Part shown: piece after piece, positions 49,701-61,800 of the stretch
Position numbering within the stretch: the first letter of the stretch is position 1
Layout: each line of letters begins with the position of its first letter
Source: Branchiostoma floridae
Taxonomy: Eukaryota > Chordata > Leptocardii > Amphioxiformes > Branchiostomatidae
NCBI RefSeq assembly: GCF_000003815.2
Contig: NC_049982.1
Location: forward strand, 6,265,216-6,329,215
Direction of reading: 5' to 3'
DNA length: 64,000 nt
Translations under genes and position numbers: made by a program
Notes under the pieces: generated by a model
What the model saw: the letters and a program-made list of their open reading frames with translations, nothing else
Told to the model about the DNA's origin: nothing
Databases searched by the model: none

Positions 49701-51631
49701 GTCGTTGAGGGTTAGACCTCTGTCAAGGATGAATCCTAGACATTTAGCTGACTCCACGACGGGTACTGCTTCCCCCCTAGAATCAGAGTAGGTGGCGTCG
49801 GAATGCTTTTGCAAAAGCAAATTTGAAGCTGCATGCTCTTCTTGCCGTTCAGGATCATCCTGTGACGACCAGCCCAAGAGTCGAGATTGGACGACTCTTC
49901 CTCCACAGTCGTGTCCTCGTCGGCCTTCAGTGCCAGCAGTATTCTGGACAGTGTGACGTCGTCGGCATAACCCACGTCGAGAGTGTCCTGGTAAACTGTA
50001 TGCCGGGTACTCATAAACAGTAGGAACAAGTACGGGGAGATGACTCCCCCTTGTGGGACACCGGAAGTCAGTGTCCGCCAGGAGCTCCGGTCTCCATTCA
50101 CGACAACTCTCTGCTTCCTGTCCATTAGGTAGTTGTGGATCCATGATGTCATTCTCGAGCTAAGCTGGAGGTTCACCACACTCTGAAGTAGCAGGGCATG
50201 ATCGACACGATCAAACGCTTTGCTCATGTCGGCAAAGATGGCACGGATTAAGGTTGGTTTATTAGAGTCCAGGGCGGTCAACCATGTTTGGACCAAGCGT
50301 ACAAGAGCAATTGTAGTAGACGATCCACGCATGTAAGCATACTGGTTCCTAATAACTGCGCGTAGCGATGGGAGCAGTCTTTTAAGGATGCACTTTTCTA
50401 GTAGCTTAGCCATGACGGGCAGGAGAGACACCGGTCTCATGTTGCTGACGTCAGACGATCCAGCAGACTTGGGCACTGGGACGACATTGGCTGACTTCCA
50501 TATTGCTGGTACAATGCCTTCATGGTAAGAAGCATTAAATAAGTGAGTAGTTACTGGTGACAAGTCATCGGCAAACTCCTTCAAAATCCAATTGGGCAAG
50601 TTGTCTGGTCCACAAGACTTCTTGGGGTTAATGGCTTTCAGGAGAGCCTTAACCTCCCCAATGGAGCAAAGGTCCGGGCCAGGTTCAGTAAGCGGTAGCG
50701 GAAACATGTGGAGACATTGACTCTGGCACCAGGATTCAGCAAAGCGTTCACTGACCTTCTCAGCCACTTGCCCATCCGCTTGCTCGTTTATGGTGACGCG
50801 TGTACCGTTCACACGTGAGCGACCAAGTTCTTTGTTGATATAGCTCCACCATTTGATTACATTTAACAGAGAAAAGAATGATATACCATGCCATATAATA
50901 CGTTCATGCCATATGAGGTCAAATATTTACCATTTTCGAGCCAAGGAACAGCGAGAAAAGTACCATGCAAATTACACCGATGTAGGCAATATCACTTCCG
51001 TGTTCCACATGTGTCTACCTTCCTCTTTTTTTTTGTACAGCTAGATATCAAAGTTAGATATCGATCAAATATACATATTGTAAAGGTGGTCCACGTAATA
51101 ACTACGCTTCCAACTAAACAGATCCAAACAACAGAATGGTTCGAAAAATCTACATGTATAAGCAGACGCCAGTGATAAATTACCTTTGATAATTCGCCTG
51201 TAAGTCTTAAAACGGTTTATTAAAAGCGCTTTGGTGAACAAACAATAAATGTGTATAAGTATGTGATTGGAAATGTGGGTAATTTCAACGAGGTTACGAA
51301 AGTGAAAGGACTACTAGTATTAGCTTTCACTTTCGCAAACATATAGTTGAATACGTATACGTATTGACATGCCGTGCACTTAAACCCACACCATAGATCG
51401 TTATATAGAGTGTTATTCAAAGTCCTTAGGGTCCGAATATCCTTCATGGGCGGCACATTGTAATTTATTGTAGATATCTTTCTCAGTTTCCCTGTGTTTT
51501 TCTGGGCTTTTGTGACGGCAGCAGAAAGGGGAACGTCGACTTGTCTGTACACACGCACGTCACCCGGAAAGGCGCAATGGTTTCACACTAAAAATGAAAA
51601 TAATGAGGGTTACACTCACCGGAGTCGACAT
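46778..51631 (-). CDS. Gene of unknown family, seven resolved coding exons
   Basis: The exons are 51631-51620 (M-S-T-P), 48774-48536, 48062-47946, 47705-47564, 47367-47269, 47122-47060 and 46865-46778. All borders are GT/AG and all phases agree, which makes a real gene very likely. The ~253 residues seen start with G-C-Q-D-R-L-V-P-S-I-E-A-W. They include VREGDVYIHVYDLFVRASDD, FKIIETMVKMFVPDNSL, SFNSMDGLQKVLVAPIDMDG and VLDIHGFFLQGFSP, and end in a polar segment. I do not recognise the family. No signal peptide or membrane segment is visible. It is incomplete at the 3' end, and the Cys/His-rich exon at 45448-45783 is a candidate continuation. Intron 1 (2.8 kb) is occupied by a retrotransposon in the same orientation. 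Two kappaB-like sites lie about 0.4 kb before the ATG. Confidence 0.75.
49040..50860 (-). mobile_element. 5'-truncated CR1/L2-like non-LTR retrotransposon with frameshift
   Basis: Two overlapping frames (50812-49736 and 50144-49224) together cover the C-terminal part of a reverse transcriptase. Motifs seen are FADMSKAFDRVDH, GVPQGGVISPYLF and YADDVTL, then a thumb/C-terminal region ending in a stop near 49224. The frames switch near a run of six C at 49772-49777, so a one-base change there disrupts the protein. Sequence before 50860 that would hold the endonuclease is missing, as usual for 5'-truncated LINE copies. It lies in intron 1 of the unknown gene, in the same orientation as the host. 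The 3' limit (~49040) is uncertain. Confidence 0.88.
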
Positions 51632-52017
51632 GGCAGATCTTCAACTATACTCTGGTGTGCCGTTGATCGAATTGATTTGCTAAAGTTGCACAGAAACTAG
51701 GTCAAAGCTGAGGGTTTAAAATTTCTGCACCCAGTTCAGAGGACGTGGCGCACCTGAAAATGTGTGTACAGTCAGGGGAACCACCTTCGTCATATAGCAG
51801 CTCACAGGATCGCAGAGTGCAAGATCATTACGCCACAAAAATAGTTCTTTTTCATAAAAGATAAACAGTTGTTAATGAAATGCTAGCGATAATGATGATA
51901 CGAAGTGGTAATCAGATTAAACTGCAACAATATCAAAGAAATGTCTTCTCTATACAGCTTGCGGAAGTGATTTTACATGGCCGAGGTCAGCGGTCATTGA
52001 ACGTTGACCGAAACTGA

Positions 52018-52028
52018 GGGGATTCCCC
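52018..52028. promoter_or_regulatory. Perfect palindromic kappaB-type site
   Basis: GGGGATTCCCC, 387 bases before the ATG of the unknown minus-strand gene. It is immediately preceded by CGAAACTGA, which resembles an IRF half-site. It forms one arm of an inverted repeat with the site at 52088. Function is inferred from motif identity only. Confidence 0.5.
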
Positions 52029-52087
52029 GGGCGGAAGGTTTCGCGGTGTGATCCGTTTTCCGAGGTTTTATATAGAAGCTAATGCAT

Positions 52088-52097
52088 GGGACTTTCC
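52088..52097. promoter_or_regulatory. Canonical kappaB-type site GGGACTTTCC
   Basis: GGGACTTTCC is the classic immunoglobulin-kappa enhancer motif. It lies 60 bases from the palindromic site. CTTTCCGCCCGG here is the inverse of CCGGGCGGAAGG after the first site. Function is inferred. Confidence 0.5.
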
Positions 52098-53432
52098 GCC
52101 CGGTCTGGCGGTTGGTAAGTAGAGGGACTGGGTGCAGAGTTATGCATTAACGGAAAGACTTGTAAGCGGCGGGATTCATAGCACACTGCTTCATGACATT
52201 GTGGGGTCGGTAGAATAATTCCGGTCTTGGCTTGATCATCAGGTAAAGTACCAATACAGCTGATTTATTGTTATGTCTACTAGATGACATCTGTATTTTA
52301 GAGATATTTGCGTCTGGTCGGGATAATATATTATACATAATATATTCTATATGCTCAAACACGAAGGGGAAGCATGAAAAACTAAATGTACATGGTAATC
52401 ATGTTTTTGTGTGTCTCACTGTGTGCGTGGGCGCGTATTATATGTACATGTGTGCACATGTCACGGTATGTGTATGTGTATGTGACTGTGAGTGACTGTG
52501 CACATCTATAGTATTATATATAGTATACGTGCGTCTAAATGTATATATATGTGTGTCGAGTGTGCATATATGTATGTGCGTGTGGATGTGTGTATATGTG
52601 TGCGTGTGCGTGCGTGAGTGTGCCATCTTGTGTACATGCATGTCTGGTACTGCATCATTTCTAATTTCTTCATCATCATATTCTGGAGCAAATTAGACGA
52701 CCATAGATTGCACTCATGTACAGTATGCGTACAAAGTTTGAATGCAAATGTTTCCGTGACAGGATATGTGCTGATGTTTACTTGATTGACTAAATGATAG
52801 AGATGACTCATCAGTCCAAAGCACAAAGAACACTTGTTGAACAATGGGGTTATTCGTCACAGGGAAACTGTATGGCAATCGCTGTGAGGTCCCGTACAAG
52901 TGACATGCATAATGTACCTGTTACGGATTGTAACTTATCACCAATACTAACTGCTGGGGTACCACAGTTTCCTGTAATGCATAGTCACTGGTCCCCTGGT
53001 AACATGGTGATGGGGAGATCGCCGTCTGGAGCCTAAAGTTTCATAATATCTGATGCGACCGCTCCTGAACGGTCGCACGTTTCCCGAGGAAAATCCCAGT
53101 CTCTTTCACTTTAGGTGCAGCGGCAGTCGGAGAACCAGTCGTACTGAGAGTTGGCCTCTCCACGTTCATACTTAGACTCTAAAGTGAAGACCAATGACAT
53201 TGTAAGACAAAGCAAGTATCTGACAACCAGTTTTCTCCACCCTTCTCTGAATTCTGTTCTTAATCTTTCACTTAGCGCTATCGTCATATCAGTCCATTAA
53301 AGATTGGAGAATAACATCATAGAATGGAGTCCAGTCTCTGATGTTATCCTCCTTCCATCTCTTTTGTTGCCAACCCCCTTTTTTCATCCCTGGAAAGTTC
53401 TTTGCAATAATAACTTCATTTTGTCTTTTTCA

Positions 53433-55018
53433 GATTATTGAAGACAACACCACTGATAAAGACTCGCGAAGTCTCTGCGAGTTTATGCTTTGCACAATGA
53501 CCCGCATCAGAGACGAAAACAAGCATTCCAGTCTTTCACTAATCAAAGACAAAAATGAAGAAGAGAACATTAAACACATATTTCTATGCTTCTTTGAACA
53601 ATCCCCTTATTTCCTCTCGGGGATTGAACAAACTGATATTTTGAAAACCCTATCCATGCTGCTCAATACCTCTCCTACCGTTGGTTTGGTATTGCATCCC
53701 ATGAAAAAGGCGGTGGCATCGTGTAAGAAGGCAGTGTATAACGTTAAGTTTTCTCCCTTAAAATTGCTACAAAACTTCAAGATGTATCCTATAGACGGTT
53801 TTACTGAAGAAAAAAGCAAGGACTCACGAGTAATTGGAAAGCCTGCCAGCGGTCTGAAACGCCTTACCTTAAAGTCCTTCCCATTAAATGAATGGGAAAT
53901 ATCCAGCGCTTTGCTTGGTTTTCTTTGTGGAGAAACGGTACCGAAACCCCTCCTGTCCTTTGGAACGCCAATAGATTACTGTCGGCCCTCAGTAAAACAA
54001 GTGATGGAGCTGTGTAGCAAGGTGAAAGCTATCAGATGTATTTTTGATCTCATAAAAGAAAGCGATTTGGAAACAGATGTTGTCCATTCTGAAATCGCAA
54101 GCCACATTTTGAGAGGATGGAACGATGGCTGCATTCCAAAAGTAAAAGATACGCCAAGCCATTTCCTAGATGTTTTTATCCAAAGTCTTAGCGCATATGT
54201 TGATGCTTGCATCAAAGTCACACAACAAAGCAGTGACTCCATACCAACTGAGGAAGACACGCCTGTTGACAAACAGAAAGCTAAAGTTCCCGCCATGACA
54301 AAGGCTGGTCTGAAGAAACACATGGCGTCGCTACGGCAGATGTGGTGTCAGGAGTACTCTGCTGGTAAGACTTGGGCTTTTTTCTATACGCTATACGTTA
54401 ATCATGCATGTTCAAAACCTGTGACCTTATCATACAAAAGCAGACGTCATTTCTTTATCTCTTTGGGAGGAGGAAATAATAGGAATAAGAAATTTCATTC
54501 GTACACAATCATACCTGAAGCAATGTCAAACATGCCACAGAGATCGCCGCTATTATTGTCATAGCCTGTAACTTACGTATGAGTGCATCAGGAACTCTCT
54601 TAGTCTTGCGTTTACAACCTCATATGGGGTTCTCAATTAGGATTTTACCATGGTCAATATTGAGCAAAGGAGGTTACATTGTATGTAGTGATGGGGTTCT
54701 CATGAGTGAAGTAAAATCAATGGCGTCAATATGTGATTATTTCCAGGTCTAGCCGAGGAGTTGCTACGCGAAGATCGGCAGCGAGCCCTCCGTCGGTTTG
54801 GAAAAGAACAGGGACTGAAACAGTATGAGATAGATAACATCCTGAACAGGAGTAGCGCCAGCCTACAGAAGAAGGGATACAGGTTGATGGAGGACTGGCA
54901 ACACGGACGGGGCGGCTCCATCGTGCGCAGGGGGAAACAGCTGGAGGAGGAACAGCTTATAGAGACGATGAAAGCTCTTAAACGTGATAGAAAGTTTCCC
55001 AAAGATAAGGATACTTAG
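53433..55018 (+). CDS. Unrecognised gene, last two exons, death-fold-like C-terminus
   Basis: Exon 53433-54364 follows a good polypyrimidine/CAG acceptor. Exon 54747-55018 follows TTTCCAG and ends in TAG, and the phases match (G|GT). About 400 residues are seen. The long exon is mostly helical-looking and has no motif I know. The C-terminal ~90 residues have amphipathic helices with Death-domain-like spacing: REDRQRALRRFGKEQG, YEIDNILNRSS, MEDWQHGRG, EEQLIETMKAL. This is suggestive only. A frame extends upstream to an ATG at 53341, but the pyrimidine-rich sequence there looks like intron. True 5' exons must lie further left and were not identified. Alternative: a helical-repeat protein unrelated to death folds. 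Confidence 0.6.
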
Positions 55019-55898
55019 GAAGGCTTGGCGGTGTGTAGTGAGGTGTAATATGATTTGGATTGTTTAGTAATTCCTTAGTTAATGTATACACATGTCAGAG
55101 AAACAATTATACAATCATTAATCAGTATGATTATCCGAGGAATTGTCCATGTTGTAATGACTCAGCAGCACAAAACTGTGCAGATACGACTATAGGAGAC
55201 AAGCCATCGCATTATTAGTATTAATGTTAATAAATCCCTAGACTGTAGGACATCTAATTGTACAACAGTGTTTTATGATAATACTTAGAAACTGTGGTTA
55301 AAAAGTAGTTAAACCCATACCGTGATGTATTAGTATACATTGTGATTACCGTTAGTATGTTAAAGTTTGACTTTTTTTTAATCAATAGTCGTAGAAGACC
55401 TCACAAGTCGTTTCCTTTGCATTGTAGCAAAATAGTTGGCAACAGCAACGTTATGTTTATGTGTTACGATATATATGCGCACTAATATTTGATATCGCCG
55501 AAATTTTCTGTGTCAATGAGGCAGACAATGTTGTCAGGTACTGTAAACATTTTTGTTCAGGACAAATGGTTCTAAAAGGGTGTTGTTCGTGATCTGATTT
55601 TCCACAAAGTTGGTGTCCATCTTTTTCTTCAAAATGAAAGCAAGGTAGCATTAAACAGCCATGCATGTACATTTCTACTACCACTTTCATCACTCAACAA
55701 AGCAGTTTTTCCGAGTATTCAATTGGAAGATCGGTATATCACTAGTACTAGTGTCCGTTCAAAACAGCGTTCAGGTAGATTGTGATATAAACGTTTTATT
55801 GTGTAGTAAAGAGTCTTCTGATGGAACGTTTGTTGATAGGTCCAGTGTTGGTACCATCAGTTCGAGAGTTCCCATCATTCACAGCGTCACAGAGATGA
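55019..55898. other. Short intergenic region between converging genes
   Basis: It separates the plus-strand gene ending at 55018 from the dehydrogenase ending at 55899. It is AT-rich and presumably contains both 3' ends. No other feature was seen. Confidence 0.6.
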
Positions 55899-58800
55899 CT
55901 ACAGCTTTATCACAGCGCGACCTTTGACCTTTCCTGCCTTCAGGTCCTGCATGACGTCAAAGACGTTTTCCAGGGGATGATGGGAAATGGGCGGCGGCTT
56001 GACCTGAGGAAAACATAAGGTTTCAAATTCTCTATATGCGTAATGTCAAGCTTTTACATGGTACATGGTAGCGACCATACAGATACATGTACATGTACGT
56101 AGGAATTGACTTATTTTAATAGGTAGGTAAAGTAGCCCCATACAATTTAATGCCGTGGGGCAGTAGATTATTATCCACTTTGTCTAGGGCGCGGTATTGG
56201 ACGTCGAAGCCACTCCCTCCCCTTTTCCCGCCTTTTAACCCACCCCCCCCCCCCCCCTTCATCCCCTCCCCTGCCGAATTCAGGTACCCATTTTCACACC
56301 TCGGTGAAGTGAGGAAGGTCGGGTACATTGGCCAAGTACGCAGTGTCTAGCCAGGCAGTTCTAAGCGCCATGAATCGAACAGGTGACCACGCGAGCTCTG
56401 TTTCGCGTCCGCAAGACTAGCCATTCGGCCATTAATGTAACACGAATAGCCGTACTACGCACCTTCCCCTGAGCCATCAGAGCCATGAGCTCCTTCATCT
56501 GCGGCAGGGAACCCATCAGCACCGCGCCCATCTGGTGCCGACCCAGCACGTACATCATCAGCGGCACGGAACCGGCGGCACCGACTCCCAGCAGACCCAC
56601 CAGGACATGCATACCTCCCTGGGAGAGAGGACAAGAGTTATGTTCACTGGGTTGAGATGATAGATAAAGATCATACTTCAATTAAGTAAAAAGAGACCGA
56701 CTTTAATGCTAAGTGGTGATTATACAGAATCTGATTTTAAAAAAGTGATATATTGTTACATTGTACAAGCCCCCGCCACGACGTACATGCCTCCCTGGGA
56801 GCAAGGACAAGAGTTACACTCACTGGGTTGAGACGATAGATAGGGACTGATACTTCAACTTAGTAGAGAGAGCTTCTTTGTCATTATATTTTTTCTTGAA
56901 AATCGTATATGAGCAGTAGGACTGAAAACAGACGAGAGGATAAAAACCATACTGTTGGTGTTCCTTAAAGTCTGTACATGGCACCGAGAGTGCAGCCAAA
57001 GTCACAGAAGAGCACTCAATGTGACTGAGACGAAAGATACTGACCGGAGCTAGAATCTTCTCTACGCGCTCAAATGTACTGGGCACATTGACAAAGTCGA
57101 TGGCTGCCGCAAAAGCACCGAGGCCCCCACAGACTTTCTTTGCTGCAGCCACAGCGGTGTCGTCATCAACTGGGTAGAAAGGAAACGTTTTATGCACTGT
57201 GACAAAGGGGTTCTTTAAATAGATAAAATTTTGTCAAGATGAAAAGGTTCTTCAGTGACAATCATTATTACCATATAATTTACATTATCATAGTTTGTCA
57301 ATAGCCCACAAATTTAAAGCCATTAAAGTATGTATACAGCTGACTCTTGGCAACCCATCATTATTGTATCTAACGTTTTCGAAGAAGAGATCTTTCAAAA
57401 ATGCAGGTTCTTCCTCACCATCTTTGCTCCAAAGAAGAACATCGTCACATCCGGCTTCTTTAGCTGCAGCCAGCTTCTCGTTCTACAAGGGAAAATGCTG
57501 ATACATTTTCAACGACGATAACAAGCTCTCAACTTGATATAGGTTTGTTTATTGATTGCTGTTTCAACAACCTCTAAATACATCGCAGCGTCCTATGGCG
57601 CTGAATTGCGTACTTAGGCATTAAAACATTTACACAAACATTAAAAACTTAACATGGTAAGGCAATTAGACTAACATTTTAAAGGCTCACAATCATATCG
57701 CACAAGTTACAATCATTTATAATCATATCGGCCAAATGTGTCTTGTTTGACAAATTAACAATTTACCACAATACAGATAGCAGGGTAGTAGTTGACGATA
57801 GTGATATGGGAGATCTCAACTTACATGTAGTGATTAGCTTAACTGAATTAAATATGATTCAAAGCTGAATGGCTCGGGATAGTTTTCGTTATAAAACTGA
57901 TGTACTACATTTTCATTTTCTTATGGTAAGGAATTTAATTCAATAATAGATATTTCTGCCACATCACTCTACCTATACCCATAGCTACAGCTTCATGATT
58001 AGACAGTTCTAGTTGTCCTTCCCAGCCCTCAGATGAACATTGGAATCGGATAGTGTGGCCATGCACAGATTTTGCTTGGTGTCTTTTTGCACTTTTTTTT
58101 TTTTAAATTTCAGCACCACTACTTCCACCGGCCACACTTAGCCGCGCTTCACCCCATGCCCATGATTTCCGAGCAGAGTCTCTTCAATAGGAAATAGAGG
58201 TACTAGATAGATACATGTACGTACGTCCACATCAGCGCTGATGACGCGAACTCCTGCAGGAAGAAGCTGCTTGGCAAACTGGACACCCCACAGCCCTAGC
58301 CCCCCAGCGCCCACCAGCAGTACTGCACAATCCGCTGAAGCACGAGTGCAAAGAAAAACAATCATTAACGAAAGCAAACTTTGAAGGACGACATGTGCCC
58401 AGTATGTACAGTTGTGTAAACTCATGGTCACACTGTGACAGTTGTCGATAACAACCACTGACGGATGTGCGACAACAGCTGTGCAAAGACACAGTAGTGC
58501 CCATGTCAAGGATATGTGCAGACTTTGTACACCAGTAACCCCATCCCATTTGGTAACATTCCCAGACTAAGATAACTCTAAACTTAGACGTCCTGTGGAA
58601 AGTTACATATGCTTAGATGGCCAAAGATCGAAATCAATGTATGAATGTGCACGTAACTCACACTACGTTGACTATGGAAAACACTATGGCCATTCGATAA
58701 AGGAAATGTTGCTATCCGACTTGTAGTCCTAAGATGGCTTTGATTCATACTTTGAACATTATCGTCCTCAGAGCTTCTATTAATTAAACTGTGGTCTACT

Positions 58801-61800
58801 CCAGCTTTGAACCGTGACGAGAGGGTACAAACTGAGCCACGTTTGGGATTGTGTATCCGCCGCAAAAGCGCCACCTACATATAGCGGCGAGAAGCAGAAC
58901 TCCAGTTCGAAGCTCTGAGGAAGATGTCCGATAGGCATCGAAACGTCAGCAGGTAATATTGAATAACTGGCTGTGTAAAAGAAAACTCTACTATCCAAAG
59001 TCAATGTCACCGTTATGCTTGGCGAAGTCCTGAACTGTCGGCACCATCTTACAGACGGCGTTGTAGGCAGTCAGCCCCGAGCAGGGCAGGAGGCACGCCG
59101 TATCCATGGTAACCGTGTCAGGCACCTTCACCAACAGTCTGACGTCAGGAATGATGACGTAATCGGAGAACCTGTCGCAAGCAGTTTGTGGCAAAAGTAT
59201 CAGATGCAAATTTTGAAAACTCATCTCATTCGTGACGGTATCAATACTGTACACATGTGATGAGGATTGGAGTCGTTTAATTTCTTTTCGTGTTTTCTTT
59301 AAACGAAAAGGGTAAAGAGAGGTTTAAAGCTCGAGTGTGACACATACTAGAATATAGCGTGAACTATTAATGTGTTCTTGAGTCTCACCCGCCATCTTCG
59401 TTTATCCCAGCCCAGTGCTTGACGTCCTTGAGACAGGCAGTGGTCTCCCCCACCTCACACCTGCTGCAGGCCCCACACCCGCCGTGCCAGTACACGGCCA
59501 CCCTGTCTCCTACCTGAAAAAAAACAGAGTCATTTGGATTGTTGCATATAAAGGAAAATAAAGGTATTGCACAGCAACTGTAAAGGATACAATGTGTGGC
59601 AACTTGTACATACAAAACAGTTTACCAGCTACATGAATTTCTAACATATAACAATTCTAAGAAACTAATCTATTTTGCGAATGGTAGTACATGTAGTAAA
59701 AACAATCCAGCTAGCGTTATGTGCTGCTTCAGAATTCAGTAAAGTATTTTTGTGCTCTCCTTGGGATTAGGTCCCAATTGAGAAAAGGTGCCCTGTCGGC
59801 GTTTTGCGGCTAGGTTTGAAAAATTCAGCATTGCTCTATAGGGCAAGTGCATCAAAATCTTATCAAATCTTCATGACCGTCGGATATTCTAAAACATATG
59901 AAAGAGGGATATCGAAATCAGATCTCTGTACGCTTGCCGCGGCTTACCTTAAAGCCTGCTTCAGGGCTAATATCGTGCACTGTGCCAGCTATCTCGTGCC
60001 CTGTGAACATTTAACAATAAAATCGGTGTTACAACTAGTTTCAGAAACTTGACTCTGTCAACAAACAGAAGGGTTTAGCTATGGCATTTTACACGTTTAA
60101 TTTTGCTTTTGATCGATGTCGGCGCTAACTTACATGTAAGTTGTCATAACTTGAGTGCGCCGTTGTCTTGTCTGCACTTATTTATTCAAGTTTGCGGTGG
60201 CTTCACACGTGCGTATATATTCATGTCGGTATGAGCGCCGTATGGAAGTCTTAGCTTCTACCAGGCTCCACAGGTTGCTGGAAAAATGGTAGATATTGGA
60301 CAAATATAGACAAAGAATATGCCAGGCGAGTTAGCTGGCCATGGGTTACAAACCTTACTCCTCGGCCTGCTAACTCTTTCGGCATATTATGCATCTATAT
60401 TTGTCCAGTTTCTACTATCTTTACAGTGACCTGTGAAGCCTGGTAGAGGCTAATAACTCCATACGGACCTCATGCGGACTTCAATACGCACATGTGGACC
60501 CATCTTTATAAAGACAAAACTATGTACAGCGTACCCAGAACAGTCTGCATGGGCACCAGCGTGCGGAAGTCTCCCTCCAGACTGTGCAGGTCGGAGTGGC
60601 ACACGCCGGCATACTCCGTCTGGGACGGTATGGTGGAGAAAGAAAAATGTTATATGGTAAGAAGTTTATTTGCAAGTTCATGCCCGGAGGCTACTTGCAA
60701 GTACATGGTAGAAACATGAGGAACATACGATAACAACGATGTGACAATGGATAGCGATAAATATTATTGTAAAAGATACTACTCGAATACTAGTGTTAAA
60801 AGATATGCCGAATAGCAGTTACTCAAGCAACTGAATATGATTTTGTAATGCCTTTTTGCAGTTCTAGTGACTATCCAATAAACCCAATGAAGTTTAATGG
60901 CTTGTCTTGAATAGGCTCTCTAATACCCCCTCACATGTAACGAAAATCGATCGGACGACGAGTCTCTAAATTACGAGGAGGCATGACCCTGATGCCGACG
61001 AAAAATGGCAGAGTTCCCTCTTCCCGTCAGGGTCATGCCTCCTCGTAATTTAGAGCTCGCAGACTCGTCGTCCGATCGATTTTCGCTACATGTGAGGGGG
61101 GTATAAGCATTGCAGATGCCCCATGCGCGACCCCATCACCATTCTCTACTGTGTATCACATGCAACCTCTGATTCACCCCAGCCTGCGTGCGAACATATG
61201 TCAACAATGTCAACACCACGAAGCAAGGTCAACCCTAGGCTGGTATTCATAGAACAAAATCAACAAGCACAACATAATGAGTACAAAGTCTGCCACGCCC
61301 CCTAACTCGTCACCACGAAATGATCATCATCATCAACTTCACCGCATTTCAGAGAAGGGCCTGAGCCGCAAACTGATAAACTCTCGTCTACTGTACAACC
61401 AGCTAGAAAGCAGAGGGGACTTTCTGTGGTTGTGCCGTCATCGCTACTGGCAGGTACTTGGTAGTTGGAATACTAAAAGGTGGCTTGAATTGGCTCTCCA
61501 AGCATTGCAGGTGCGCATATCCCCCACACAGCCTTGCCCAATTATTTACCGTCTATGTAGCCCCTGGTTCACCTCAGCGTGCCTGCAAACAGGTGTCAAC
61601 AATGTCAACAGCGTGTTTATCAACGCCACGAAGCGAGGTCAACCCTGGTACTCATAGCCAAAACAAAATTAACGAGCAGAACATAATGAGAACAAAGTCC
61701 GCCACGCCCCCTTACTCGTTACCACGAAATCTCCAAGCAGATCCTTTAGGTGCCATAAGATAGTATCAAAGCTGGTCAATGAGTCAAACGGAGTCAGACG

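Larger units (their letters stand above)
51632..53432. other. Intergenic region with kappaB-like sites and GT-rich simple repeats
   Basis: Next to the minus-strand start is a promoter-like stretch with two kappaB-like sites (52018-52028, 52088-52097). From about 52410 to 52620 it is a GT/GTGTATG-rich low-complexity stretch, so frames there are artefacts. Upstream exons of the plus-strand gene at 53433 probably lie in 52700-53340, but none could be fixed. Confidence 0.5.

Noticed and set aside
52438-52641. His/Thr-rich frames (THTHTYTHIHTH)
   Set aside because: They are translations of a GT/GTGTATG simple repeat.
58905-58950. Hammerhead-ribozyme-like core: CTGAGGA, a 6-bp stem (GATGTC/GGCATC), then GAAAC
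   Set aside because: CUGANGA and GAAA are present, but one extra A separates the core from stem II and no matching stem I/III partners were found nearby. It may be a decayed retroelement motif.
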